From contig VBAO01000008.1 in NCBI GenBank assembly GCA_005883865.1, positions 1 through 10,680 of the forward strand: a DNA stretch of 10,680 nucleotides, written 5' to 3'. The translations under genes and the position numbers were made by a program. The number at the start of each line of letters is the position of its first letter. The stretch's first letter is position 1. The notes under the pieces were generated by a model. The model was given only the letters and a program-made list of their open reading frames with translations. It had not been told where the DNA came from and made no database searches. Source of the stretch: Candidatus Segetimicrobium genomatis (lineage in GTDB: Bacteria; Sysuimicrobiota; Sysuimicrobiia; Sysuimicrobiales; Segetimicrobiaceae). Shown in pieces: positions 1-6,886 of the stretch.

Positions 1-546
1 CTGATCCGGGTCGGCGTGCTGTTCTCCCTCGCCACGCCCAACTACTGGGTGGCCATCGTGCTCCTGCTCGTGTTCAGCGTCGAGCTGCGCTGGCTCCCGG
101 TCGGAGGATACGGCACGACGTTCGGCGACCACCTGCGGCACCTCTTCTTGCCGGCGCTGACCATCGCCCTGTCGCTCTGCCCCATCCTGGTGCGGACCCT
201 GCGCCACAACGTCCTGGAGGTGCTCCGGACCGACTATGTCCGCACCGCCCGGGCCAAAGGCCTCCGGGCGGTCACGGTGTTTACCCGGCACGTGTTGCGG
301 AACTCGCTCGTCTCCACCGTGTCCATCCTGGGGGTGTATCTCGGGTTCCTCGTGGGGGGCGCCGTGGTCACGGAGACGGTGTACGCGATTCCGGGGACGG
401 GCTATCTCCTGATCAAGTCCACGTTCGCCCGGGACTATCCCATGGTGCAGGGGCTGACGCTGATGTTCGCCATGCTGGTCATCGCCGTCAACCTCCTGAC
501 CGACCTGACGTATGCGCTGCTCGATCCCCGGGTCACGTATGATTGA
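1..546 (+). CDS. dppB: Peptide ABC transporter permease, DppB/OppB type (5' end missing)
   Basis: Inner-membrane permease of a dipeptide/oligopeptide ABC importer. The frame is open from base 1, so the gene begins upstream of the window; 181 C-terminal residues are visible of a family length of roughly 300-340. Several hydrophobic membrane segments are visible. The cytoplasmic EAA-type loop that docks with the ATPase lies at about visible residues 81-101 (RTARAKGLRAVTVFTRHVLRN). The stretch around YAIPGTGYLL followed by ARDYPMVQG is a hallmark of DppB-type permeases. Its stop codon overlaps the dppC start by 8 bases (ATGATTGA), so the two permeases are probably translationally coupled and form the usual heterodimer. 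The exact substrate (dipeptide, oligopeptide, or another solute such as nickel or glutathione handled by this family) cannot be read from the permease. The neighbouring peptidases favour peptides. Confidence 0.93.
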   Translation: MIRVGVLFSLATPNYWVAIVLLLVFSVELRWLPVGGYGTTFGDHLRHLFLPALTIALSLCPILVRTLRHNVLEVLRTDYVRTARAKGLRAVTVFTRHVLRNSLVSTVSILGVYLGFLVGGAVVTETVYAIPGTGYLLIKSTFARDYPMVQGLTLMFAMLVIAVNLLTDLTYALLDPRVTYD

Positions 547-1408
547 CGATGCACACGCCGTCACGGCGACGGCGCTCCCGCGGTGGCGACCGCCCATCCG
601 GCGGCTCCGGCTCCCGCTGGCGATGTGGGCCGGCGCGGCCATGCTCGCCGCGATCCTGTTTGCGGCGACGTTTGCCCCGCTGCTCACCCGGTACGATCCC
701 GTGAAGACCGACCTGGGGAGCAGCCTCCAGCCCCCGTCGGCCGCGCACCCGCTGGGGACGGACAACTTCGGGCGGGACATCCTGACCCGCCTCCTCTATG
801 GCGCGCGGGTGGATCTCCAGATCGGCCTGGTGCCGACCGCGGCCGCTTTCTTCCTGGGCCTCATCATCGGATCCGCGGCGGGCTACTACGGGGGCGCCGT
901 CGACGGCGTCCTGATGCGCATCGTGGATGTGTCGATGGCGTTCCCGTTCTACGTGCTGGTGATCGCGATCGTGGCCATGCTGGGGCCGGGCCTCCGCAAC
1001 ATGTACGTCGCGATGATCCTGGCGGGATGGGTGACCTACGCGCGGGTGATTCGGGGAGAGATTCTCGCGGCGAAGGGCCTCGAGTACATCCTCGGGGCGC
1101 GGGCCCTCGGCGCCTCCGATCTGCGCGTGATTCGGCGTCATCTCCTGCCCAATGTGGTGACGGTGGGCGTCATCTTCGCCATGTCCGATGCGGTCCTCAA
1201 CATCTTGTTGGGCGGAGCGCTGAGCTTTCTCGGCCTCGGGGTGCAGCCGCCGACGCCGGAGTGGGGCCTCATGATCGCGGAAGGGCGGGATTTCCTGCTG
1301 ACCTCGCCGGCCATGGTCATGTTTCCGGGTCTCGCCCTCCTCTGGGTGGGCGTCACGTTCAACATCCTGGGGGATACCCTCACCGACCGCTTCAGACCCG
1401 GGGGGTGA
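539..1408 (+). CDS. dppC: Peptide ABC transporter permease, DppC/OppC type
   Basis: Second membrane subunit of the peptide importer, 289 residues, close to the family norm. An N-terminal membrane segment (about residues 20-40) is followed by the family motif HPLGTDNFGRDIL starting at residue 70, then further membrane segments. The EAA-type ATPase-contact loop is at about residues 185-205 (LGARALGASDLRVIRRHLLP). The C-terminal part contains GALSFLGLGVQPPTPEWG, typical of DppC. The chosen ATG at 539 overlaps the dppB stop. An in-frame ATG at 512 lies inside dppB and would add residues with no homology value. No strong Shine-Dalgarno is seen before 539, which fits coupling to dppB translation. 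The gene is followed after 5 bases by the D-aminopeptidase, so imported peptides and their hydrolysis are probably co-regulated. Confidence 0.95.
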   Translation: MIDDAHAVTATALPRWRPPIRRLRLPLAMWAGAAMLAAILFAATFAPLLTRYDPVKTDLGSSLQPPSAAHPLGTDNFGRDILTRLLYGARVDLQIGLVPTAAAFFLGLIIGSAAGYYGGAVDGVLMRIVDVSMAFPFYVLVIAIVAMLGPGLRNMYVAMILAGWVTYARVIRGEILAAKGLEYILGARALGASDLRVIRRHLLPNVVTVGVIFAMSDAVLNILLGGALSFLGLGVQPPTPEWGLMIAEGRDFLLTSPAMVMFPGLALLWVGVTFNILGDTLTDRFRPGG

Positions 1409-1413
1409 CCGCG

Positions 1414-2274
1414 ATGAAGGTGCTGATCTCCGCAGACATGGAGGGCACGGCCGGCATCGTCGATCGGGCGCACACGGCGATTCCCGACCGCGGCCCCCTC
1501 TACGGCATCCAGAACAACGCCGCCGAGTATGACTGGGCGCGGAGGCTGATGACCGAGGAGGTGAACGCCGCCGCCGCCGGCGCGTTCGAGGGGGGCGCGA
1601 AGGACGTGTGGATCACCGATGCCCACGGCAGCATGCGGAACCTGCTGCCGCTGGCCCTGCATCGCGAGGCCCGGTACGTCAGCGGCAGTCCCAAGACGCT
1701 CTGCATGCTCGAGGGCCTGGATGAGACCGTCGGCGCGGTCCTGTTCACCGGCTACCATGGCAGCGCCGGGACCCCCGCCTCGGTGCTGGCGCACACCTAC
1801 ATCGGGATCATTCAGGACGTGCGGCTGAACGGGGTCGCGATGGGTGAGTACGGGATCAACGCCGCCGTCGCCGGCCACTTCAACGTCCCCGTGGCGCTGG
1901 TGAGCGGTGACAACACGGTCGTGACGCAGGTCCACAAGCTGCTCGGGCCGGATGTCGTCGGCGTCGAAGTGAAGCGGGGCCTGGGGACGTATGCGGCGGT
2001 GCACCTCCACCCGGAGAAGGCCCGCGAAGCCATTCGCGCGGGGGCCGCCGAGGCCGTTCGCCGTGCCCCGCGGCTCCGGCCGTACCGCGTCTCACTCCCC
2101 GTCCGGCTGGAAGTGGACATCGTCGGCCCCGACCTCGCGGACCTGGCCGGCCTCCTCCCCGGGGTGGTGCGGGTGGGGCCGCGCTCGGTCGCCTATGACG
2201 GGTCGGACGTCCTGACCATGTTCAGGGCGTGGCGGGCGATGCTGAATGTGATGATGACCCGGACGGCCGTATGA
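1414..2274 (+). CDS. dppA: M55 family D-aminopeptidase, DppA-like
   Basis: Zinc aminopeptidase of family M55, 286 residues. The model enzyme, Bacillus subtilis DppA (about 274 residues, a decameric ring), removes D-amino acids such as D-Ala from short peptides. From recall of that family the metal ligands are an Asp-x-Glu pair near the N-terminus, two His and a Glu. All have counterparts here: D8 and E10 in SADMEG, H71 in DAHGS, H115 in GYHGS and E145 in MGEYG. The PGxxxAHT-type stretch before the catalytic region is also present (H127). There is no signal peptide, so it acts in the cytosol. The start is supported by a G-run (1400-1405) 8 bases before the ATG. It lies directly behind the peptide permeases, the same partnership as in the B. 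subtilis dpp operon, suggesting use of imported D-amino-acid peptides, for example from peptidoglycan. Substrate specificity is inferred. Confidence 0.93.
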   Translation: MKVLISADMEGTAGIVDRAHTAIPDRGPLYGIQNNAAEYDWARRLMTEEVNAAAAGAFEGGAKDVWITDAHGSMRNLLPLALHREARYVSGSPKTLCMLEGLDETVGAVLFTGYHGSAGTPASVLAHTYIGIIQDVRLNGVAMGEYGINAAVAGHFNVPVALVSGDNTVVTQVHKLLGPDVVGVEVKRGLGTYAAVHLHPEKAREAIRAGAAEAVRRAPRLRPYRVSLPVRLEVDIVGPDLADLAGLLPGVVRVGPRSVAYDGSDVLTMFRAWRAMLNVMMTRTAV

Positions 2275-2278
2275 CCCA

Positions 2279-2294
2279 GGACGGATCACCGTCC
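2279..2294 (+). other. Small hairpin just after the dppA stop
   Basis: A perfect 6-bp inverted repeat, GGACGG and CCGTCC, closes a 4-base loop (ATCA), starting 4 bases after the dppA stop codon. There is no T run behind it, so it is not a classical intrinsic terminator. It could be an RNA-processing or stability element, or chance in GC-rich DNA. Confidence 0.3.
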
Positions 2295-2313
2295 CCGCGT
2301 CCCTCCGGCCGTG

Positions 2314-2320
2314 AAGGGGG
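2314..2320 (+). promoter_or_regulatory. Shine-Dalgarno-like AAGGGGG before the mini-ORF at 2329
   Basis: The purine run AAGGGGG ends 8 bases before ATG 2329, an ideal distance for that ATG. It is 34 bases before the TTG at 2355, too far to serve it directly. It therefore points to translation beginning at 2329 rather than at 2355. Confidence 0.45.
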
Positions 2321-2328
2321 CCGCGGCG

Positions 2329-2358
2329 ATGCCTGACGGCCGGGCGGCCGCCTATTGA
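2329..2358 (+). CDS. Possible nine-codon leader ORF, or displaced N-terminus of the S9 peptidase
   Basis: ATG 2329 opens a nine-codon frame (MPDGRAAAY) that stops at TGA 2356-2358. The stop overlaps the TTG start of the peptidase as TTGA, the arrangement seen in translationally coupled genes. A good ribosome site stands at the right distance upstream. Two readings are possible. It may be a genuine mini-ORF that delivers ribosomes to the TTG start. Alternatively, it may be the true N-terminus of the peptidase, separated by a single missing base near 2353-2355; S9 relatives, as I recall them, often carry a short extra N-terminal segment. The sequence alone does not decide. Confidence 0.3.
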   Translation: MPDGRAAAY

Positions 2359-4229
2359 TCGTCTCACGCACCATCGGGTTCGATCAGACCGCGGTCGATG
2401 GCGAGGACGTCTACTGGACCGAGATGCGCCCGGCGGAGGGCGGCCGCTACGTCGTCGTCCGCCGGACGCGGGATGGGCGCGCGGAGGATGTGACCCCCGC
2501 CCCGTTCAACGCGCGCACCCTGGTGCACGAGTACGGCGGGGGCGCGTTCGCGGTCGACCGTGGGACGGTCTACTTCTCGAACTACGCCGACCAGCGCCTG
2601 TACCGGCAGATCCCCGGCGCTCCCCCGGAGGCGATCACCCCGGCGGGGGCGTGGCGCTACGCGGACGGCGTCGTCGACCCCCGGCGGGGGCGGATCGTGT
2701 GCGTCCGCGAGGACCACACGGATCCGTCGCACGAGGCGGTCAACGCGCTGGTGAGCGTGGATCTCCGGGTACCGGATGCGGGACGCGTGCTCGCGAGCGG
2801 CAACGACTTCTACTCCAGCCCGCGCCTGAGTCCGGACGGAGCGCGGCTCGCGTGGCTCCAGTGGCGCCATCCGAACATGCCGTGGGACGGGACCGAGGTG
2901 TGGGTCGCCGAGCTCGGGCAGGACGGCGCGCTGCACCGGGCCGGGCGGGTGGCGGGGGGCGAGGCGGAGTCGATCTTCCAGCCGGAGTGGTCCCCGGCCG
3001 GCGTCCTCCACTTCGTGTCCGACCGGACCGGGTGGTGGAACCTCTACCGGTGGCAGGCGGGGCGGGTCGAGCCGCTGTGCGAGATGGAGGCGGAGTTTGG
3101 GGCGCCGCAGTGGGTGTTCGGGATGTCCACCTACGCGTTCGAGTCGCCGGAGCGCGTCGTCTGCGCGGTGAGGCGGCAGGGCGGCTGGTGGCTGGCCCGG
3201 CTCGATACGGCGGCGCGCACGCTCCAGGAGATCGAGACCCCGTACACGGAGATCTGGGGCGTCCGGGCGACGCGGGGGCGGGCGGTCTTCGGCGCCGGGT
3301 CCCCGGATTCGTTCGATGCCATCGTCCGGCTCGACCTCCACACGGGCGGGCGCGACACGCTCCGGAGCGCGGCCGCCGCGGCGGTGGATCCGGGATATCT
3401 CTCGATCCCGGCGGCGATCGAATTTCCGACCGAGGGCGGGCTGACGGCGCACGCGTACTTCTACGCACCGCGCAGCCGCGACTTCACGGCGCCCTCCGGG
3501 GAGAAGCCTCCGCTGCTCGTGCGGAGCCACGGCGGGCCGACCGGCGCCACCCCGGCGACCCTCAACCTGGGGATCCAATATTGGACCAGCCGGGGCTTCG
3601 CCGTGCTCGACGTGAACTACGGCGGCAGCACCGGATACGGCCGCCGGTACCGCGAGCGGCTCAACGGGCAGTGGGGGATCGTCGACGTCGACGACTGCGC
3701 CAACGGCGCCCGCTACCTCGCCGCGCGGGGGCTGGCGGACGAGCGGCGGCTGGCGATCCGGGGCGGCAGCGCGGGGGGCTACACCACGTTGTGCGCGGTG
3801 ACCTTCCGTTCGGCCTTCACGGCCGGGGCGAGCCACTTCGGGATCGGCGATCTGGAGGTCTTCGTGCGGGACACGCACAAGTTCGAGTCCCGGTACCTCG
3901 ACCGGCTGATCGGCCCCTACCCAGAGCGGCGCGATCTCTACCGGGCGCGCTCGCCGATCCACTTCGTCGACCGGATCTCCTGCCCGCTGATCCTGTTTCA
4001 GGGTCTGGAGGACAAGATCGTGCCCCCCAACCAGGCGGAGATGATGGTCCAGGCCGTGCGCGCGAAGGGGCTGCCCGTCGCGTACGTCCCGTTCGAGGGC
4101 GAGCAGCACGGGTTCCGGCGGGCGGAGAACATCAAGCGGGCGCTGGATGCGGAGCTCTACTTCTACTCGCGGATCTTCGGGTTCCCCCTCGCGGATCCGG
4201 TCGAGCCGGTGCGGATCGACAACCTGTAA
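2355..4229 (+). CDS. S9 family oligopeptidase / acylaminoacyl-peptidase-like serine peptidase
   Basis: Cytosolic serine peptidase of the prolyl oligopeptidase clan, 624 residues, the usual size. The N-terminal half (about residues 1-340) has repeated beta-strand blades with SPDGARLAW-like and VSDRTGWWNLY-like repeats, as in the propeller that admits only short peptides. The C-terminal alpha/beta-hydrolase domain (about 360-624) has the oxyanion motif SHGGPTG (H392) and the catalytic triad Ser472 in GGSAGG, Asp553 in GLEDKIVPP and His585 in EQHGF. There is no signal peptide. It probably finishes degradation of peptides brought in by the upstream transporter. The start is uncertain. The frame is closed by TGA at 2334, so TTG 2355 is the only early start; the next in-frame ATG would remove conserved residues. 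A mini-ORF or frame break may supply the real beginning. Subtype (acylaminoacyl versus dipeptidyl) cannot be told. Confidence 0.93.
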   Translation: MIVSRTIGFDQTAVDGEDVYWTEMRPAEGGRYVVVRRTRDGRAEDVTPAPFNARTLVHEYGGGAFAVDRGTVYFSNYADQRLYRQIPGAPPEAITPAGAWRYADGVVDPRRGRIVCVREDHTDPSHEAVNALVSVDLRVPDAGRVLASGNDFYSSPRLSPDGARLAWLQWRHPNMPWDGTEVWVAELGQDGALHRAGRVAGGEAESIFQPEWSPAGVLHFVSDRTGWWNLYRWQAGRVEPLCEMEAEFGAPQWVFGMSTYAFESPERVVCAVRRQGGWWLARLDTAARTLQEIETPYTEIWGVRATRGRAVFGAGSPDSFDAIVRLDLHTGGRDTLRSAAAAAVDPGYLSIPAAIEFPTEGGLTAHAYFYAPRSRDFTAPSGEKPPLLVRSHGGPTGATPATLNLGIQYWTSRGFAVLDVNYGGSTGYGRRYRERLNGQWGIVDVDDCANGARYLAARGLADERRLAIRGGSAGGYTTLCAVTFRSAFTAGASHFGIGDLEVFVRDTHKFESRYLDRLIGPYPERRDLYRARSPIHFVDRISCPLILFQGLEDKIVPPNQAEMMVQAVRAKGLPVAYVPFEGEQHGFRRAENIKRALDAELYFYSRIFGFPLADPVEPVRIDNL

Positions 4230-4232
4230 CGC

Positions 4233-5426
4233 CTATCGGGCCGCCGTCTGGGCGGCGGCCACGTGCGACTCCATCAGAAACCGCTGGCAGGCGGCCACGC
4301 CGGCGCCGAGCGGCACGCGGATCCCGGAGGCGGCGCAGGCCATCTCCACGCCGGCCATCGTGGCGATCACCTCGAGTTCGTTGAGCGATCCGAGGTGGCC
4401 GATCCGAAAGGCCTTCCCCTTGAGCCGCCCGAGCCCGGTGCCGAGCGCGAGGTTCAGGCGCTGGGCGGCCGCGCGCACGACCGCCTCGGCATCCGCCCCG
4501 GCGGGCACGACCACGGCCGTCAGGCTGTGTGAGACGAGCGCCGGGTCCCGGCAGAGGATGGACAGCCCGCTCGCCGTCACCCCCCGCCGGACCGCTTCCG
4601 CCAGCCGGCGGTGGCGGGCGAAGACGGTCGGCAGCCCTTCCTCGAGGAGCATCCTGACCGCCTCGCGCAGCCCGTACAGCATGAGCGTGGCGGGCGTATA
4701 CGGGAAGTACCCGCGACGGGTTTCCTCGAGGACGGGCCGCCAATCGAAGTAGTACCGCGGTGCGGTGCTCCGGGCGCCCGCCTCGATCGCGCGCGGGCCG
4801 GCGCAGAGGATCGCCATCCCCGGGGGCAGCATCAGCCCCTTCTGGGTGCCGGTCAGCGCGACGTCGACCTCCCACTCGTCGAAGCGGAAGTCGAGGCTGC
4901 CGAGCGCGCTCACGACGTCGACGAGCAACAGCGCCGGATGCCCGGCCGAGCGCATCGCCTCCCGGATCGCCCTGAGATCCGAGGCGACTCCGGTCGAGGT
5001 CTCGTTGTGCACCACCAGCACCGCTCGGTAGGCGTGGGCGGTGTCGCCCGCGAGGCGTTCGCGGACGAGGTGCGGGGGCACGCCGTCTCCCCACGGCAGA
5101 TCGACCTCATCGACCGCGACCCCAAGCCGTCTTGCGCAATCCGCGTAGAGGTGGCTGAAGTGGCCGATGTTGAACGCCAGGACGCGCTCGCCGGGACTCA
5201 CCGTGTTCACGAGCGACGCCTCCCAGGCCGCGGTTCCCGAGCCGGGGTACAGGACGATCTCGCCGCGGGTGGTCTGAAAGACCTGCTTCAGCCCCGACAG
5301 GACCTCTCCCACGAGCGCGGGGAGTCCGGGCCCCCGGTGGTCGGGCACGGGGCGGTCCATGGCTCTGAGAATCCGGTCCGGGACGTTCGTCGGGCCGGGG
5401 ATCTGCAGGAAGTGTCGGCCGGGCAT
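4233..5426 (-). CDS. Serine/alanine-glyoxylate aminotransferase family (class V, PLP-dependent)
   Basis: PLP enzyme of the AGXT/SgaA family, 397 residues, the family's usual length. It transfers the amino group of serine or alanine to glyoxylate, giving glycine plus hydroxypyruvate or pyruvate. The N-terminus IPGPTNVPDRILRAMDRPV and the following DHRGP are characteristic of the SgaA-like branch. Further motifs are GSGTAAWEA near residue 63 (phosphate-cup region), HNETSTGV at 140-147, Asp170 in VDVVSALG (expected to hold the pyridine ring) and Lys196 in TGTQKGLMLPPG (Schiff-base lysine). ATG 5426 is chosen because AGGAG lies 6 bases upstream. An open frame to 5603 would run through the upstream gene. 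It is downstream of the unrecognised 192-residue gene with a 31-base gap, so probably one transcript. Likely roles are glycine/serine/glyoxylate metabolism. The donor is not determinable by eye. Confidence 0.92.
   Translation of the reverse strand: MPGRHFLQIPGPTNVPDRILRAMDRPVPDHRGPGLPALVGEVLSGLKQVFQTTRGEIVLYPGSGTAAWEASLVNTVSPGERVLAFNIGHFSHLYADCARRLGVAVDEVDLPWGDGVPPHLVRERLAGDTAHAYRAVLVVHNETSTGVASDLRAIREAMRSAGHPALLLVDVVSALGSLDFRFDEWEVDVALTGTQKGLMLPPGMAILCAGPRAIEAGARSTAPRYYFDWRPVLEETRRGYFPYTPATLMLYGLREAVRMLLEEGLPTVFARHRRLAEAVRRGVTASGLSILCRDPALVSHSLTAVVVPAGADAEAVVRAAAQRLNLALGTGLGRLKGKAFRIGHLGSLNELEVIATMAGVEMACAASGIRVPLGAGVAACQRFLMESHVAAAQTAAR
4239..4260. terminator. GC-rich hairpin at the convergent junction
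   Basis: A perfect 8-bp inverted repeat, GGCCGCCG and CGGCGGCC, with a 6-base loop lies 9 bases past the S9 peptidase stop and inside the last codons of the convergent aminotransferase gene. The two stop codons are only 3 bases apart, so any terminator must lie within coding sequence. No T run follows on either strand, so intrinsic termination is doubtful. It also encodes an Ala-rich tail, which may explain the symmetry. Confidence 0.25.
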
Positions 5427-5432
5427 GAGGGG

Positions 5433-5437
5433 CTCCT
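5433..5437 (-). promoter_or_regulatory. Ribosome binding site AGGAG of the aminotransferase
   Basis: Read on the minus strand, AGGAG precedes ATG 5426 by 6 bases. It fixes that start over the longer frame that reaches into the upstream gene, and shows that the gene has its own initiation site despite the 31-base spacing. Confidence 0.7.
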
Positions 5438-5457
5438 CTGGGTGTGGCGTGTGCGTC

Positions 5458-6036
5458 TTACTCCGCGTTGGGAACCAGTTTCGGTGGAATCCCGGGTTGG
5501 GCCTGCGACAGGAGCGCGCCGAGGCTGCCGACGCCAAACCGCCGCGCCCACTGGCGCGCCGGCTCGTGTTCCGGGTACAGGCGCCCAACCGCTCCCTCGA
5601 CATCGTCGCGGGTGCGGATCAGCAGCCACACGTAGGGCGGGGAAAACGGCGGCTGCCAGGCCATCAGGTCGCGGCGGGGCAGGCCCGTGCGGGCGGCGAC
5701 GGCGTCCACGGAGCCCTCGCCGGCCCGGACCGCGCCGATCGCGCCGGCCGCGAGGGCGCTGCACCGCAGGTCGGCCGCCATGAGCTTTGCGTGCACCGTC
5801 GCCCCCGGCCCGTAGAACACCGGGATCAGCTCCGCCTCGAGGCTCTCGACGGGCTCGAGTGGGACGCCCTTCTCGCGCAGCACATCGAGGGCGGCCAGCG
5901 TCGTCCAGACACCCTCCCCGGGCGCGCCGCGGGACCTGTCTTCATACGTCGGCACCCAGGCATCACCCGGAATCCGCGATACCGCCTGCGTGAATTGCGC
6001 CCGATCGGTCACCCGGCACCGCACGAGCTGGCACAT
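5458..6036 (-). CDS. Unrecognised soluble protein, 192 residues, paired with the aminotransferase
   Basis: I do not recognise this family. The start at ATG 6036 (MCQLVRCRVTD) is backed by a strong GGGAGGG ribosome site 6 bases upstream; a longer frame to 6111 adds only an Arg/Gly-rich leader. The protein appears soluble: no signal peptide and no membrane helix long enough, although residues around AALAAGAIGAV are small and hydrophobic. It has two Cys near the N-terminus (C2, C7) and a third in the middle (LRCSAL). Tryptophans lie in PGDAWVPTYED, GVWTTL, MAWQPPFSPPYVWLL and RQWARRFG. The C-terminal half has a charged, helix-rich look. Codon use matches its neighbours and the frame is open throughout. 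It precedes the aminotransferase on the same strand, so a linked metabolic or regulatory role is possible but unproven. Confidence 0.8.
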   Translation of the reverse strand: MCQLVRCRVTDRAQFTQAVSRIPGDAWVPTYEDRSRGAPGEGVWTTLAALDVLREKGVPLEPVESLEAELIPVFYGPGATVHAKLMAADLRCSALAAGAIGAVRAGEGSVDAVAARTGLPRRDLMAWQPPFSPPYVWLLIRTRDDVEGAVGRLYPEHEPARQWARRFGVGSLGALLSQAQPGIPPKLVPNAE

Positions 6037-6199
6037 CCCGATCCCTCCCCGCGATCCGCGGTCGCGCAGCCTTCGCCCGCCTCGTGGTCCGCTGCGGCCC
6101 GCCGGGAACATTATCTAACACCGGGGCGTGGTCGCGCCAGCGCCCCCCCGCAGGGGTTGGGCCGCGCGAGCATCGAAAGATGCTCTCGTGGACGGCGGC
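6037..6199. promoter_or_regulatory. Divergent intergenic region between the minus-strand unit and the ugp operon
   Basis: These 163 bases separate two divergent units and should hold both promoters. The only AT-rich patch is at 6108-6119. On the minus strand it reads GATAAT (6115 to 6110), matching five of six bases of a -10 box, about 67 bases before ATG 6036. No convincing -35 box stands at 17 bases. On the plus strand the same patch gives only weak -10 matches. Another sigma class, or an activator, may be needed. Confidence 0.35.
6162..6191 (+). promoter_or_regulatory. GAAA-capped hairpin in the ugpQ leader
   Basis: Arms GAGCATC and GATGCTC form a perfect 7-bp stem closed by the tetraloop GAAA (6175-6178), a stable GNRA loop in RNA. 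After one C/T mismatch the pairing continues for about five more pairs, including one G-T, to 6162 and 6191. It ends 8 bases before GTG 6200 and contains the alternative GTG 6188 in its 3' arm. It could control ugpQ translation or be a protein site. No T run follows, so it does not look like a terminator. Confidence 0.4.
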
Positions 6200-6886
6200 G
6201 TGGCACGCGGCAGCCGGTTCCTGGTGAAGGGCCGGACCCTCGGGGTCGCCCACCGTGGGGCATCGCGGTACGCGCCCGAGAACACCCTGGCGGCGTTCCG
6301 GCTGGCGCTCGAGCACGGGGTGCCGGCCGTGGAATGCGATGTGCGCCGCACCCAGGACGGGCACCTGGTGGTCATCCATGATCCCGCCGTCGACCGGACG
6401 ACGGACGGCCGCGGGGCGGTGGGGTCGCTCACCCTCGAGCCGCTGCGGCGCCTCGACGCCGGCCGCTGGTTCGGGCCCGAGTTCGCCGGCGAGCGGATTC
6501 CCCTGCTCGAGGAGGTGCTCGAGGCCGTCCGCGGGCGGGCGCTCATCCAGATCGAGATCAAGAACGACCCCGCCCCTTCCGAGGGGATCGAGCAGCAGGT
6601 GGCCGGCGCCCTCCGGGATCACGGGATGGAGGACGAGGCACTCGTGATGTCGTTCGACCATCGCATCATCCGCGAACTGCGGAGCGCCGCCCCGCGGATC
6701 GCCGCCTGCGTCCAATGGGGCTACCTCGACCGGGACGTTGTGGACAGCGCCCACCGGGCGGGGCTCGGCGTGTTTGTGTGGACCGTCGACGACGAGCAGG
6801 CCATCGGGCGCTGCCGGGACCTCGGGGTCGACGGCATCACGTCCAACGATACGCGCCTCCTCACACGCCTCCTGGGCGGCGCGTGA
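6200..6886 (+). CDS. ugpQ: Glycerophosphodiester phosphodiesterase, UgpQ type
   Basis: Cytosolic GDPD-family enzyme that hydrolyses glycerophosphodiesters to glycerol-3-phosphate and an alcohol. With the start at 6200 it has 228 residues, against about 250 for UgpQ. Conserved elements are HRGAS with H18 and R19, ENTLAAF with E27, VECDV with E45 and D47, IHDPAVDRTTDG with H60 (the second catalytic His) and IEIKND with E119 and K121. Near the C-terminus VFVWTVDD and DGITSNDT are also family motifs. There is no signal peptide, so it acts on imported substrate. The start is uncertain. GTG 6128, 6188, 6200 and 6224 are all in frame and none has a strong ribosome site; 6200 gives the most typical N-terminus. 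Its stop overlaps the ugpA start by 4 bases. First gene of the ugpQ-ugpA-ugpE-ugpB-glpK run. Confidence 0.9.
   Translation: MARGSRFLVKGRTLGVAHRGASRYAPENTLAAFRLALEHGVPAVECDVRRTQDGHLVVIHDPAVDRTTDGRGAVGSLTLEPLRRLDAGRWFGPEFAGERIPLLEEVLEAVRGRALIQIEIKNDPAPSEGIEQQVAGALRDHGMEDEALVMSFDHRIIRELRSAAPRIAACVQWGYLDRDVVDSAHRAGLGVFVWTVDDEQAIGRCRDLGVDGITSNDTRLLTRLLGGA

Noticed and set aside
583..1413. Upstream extension of the dppA frame through dppC
   Set aside because: The frame is open only because of high GC. The family N-terminus (KVLISADMEG) begins at 1414 with its own ribosome site.
2364..4109. Long open frame of 581 codons antisense to the S9 peptidase
   Set aside because: It mirrors a clearly real gene with an intact catalytic triad. 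The translation is rich in Arg, Pro and Gly with no domain, as expected from GC-rich third positions read backwards.
5427..5603. Upstream extension of the aminotransferase to 5603
   Set aside because: It overlaps the unrecognised gene on the same strand, and the SgaA-like N-terminus begins at 5426 behind AGGAG.
5980..6036. Met-Cys N-terminus of the unrecognised protein as a class II glutamine amidotransferase (Ntn-type)
   Set aside because: Apart from Cys2 I see none of the further conserved motifs of that family, and the protein is short for it.
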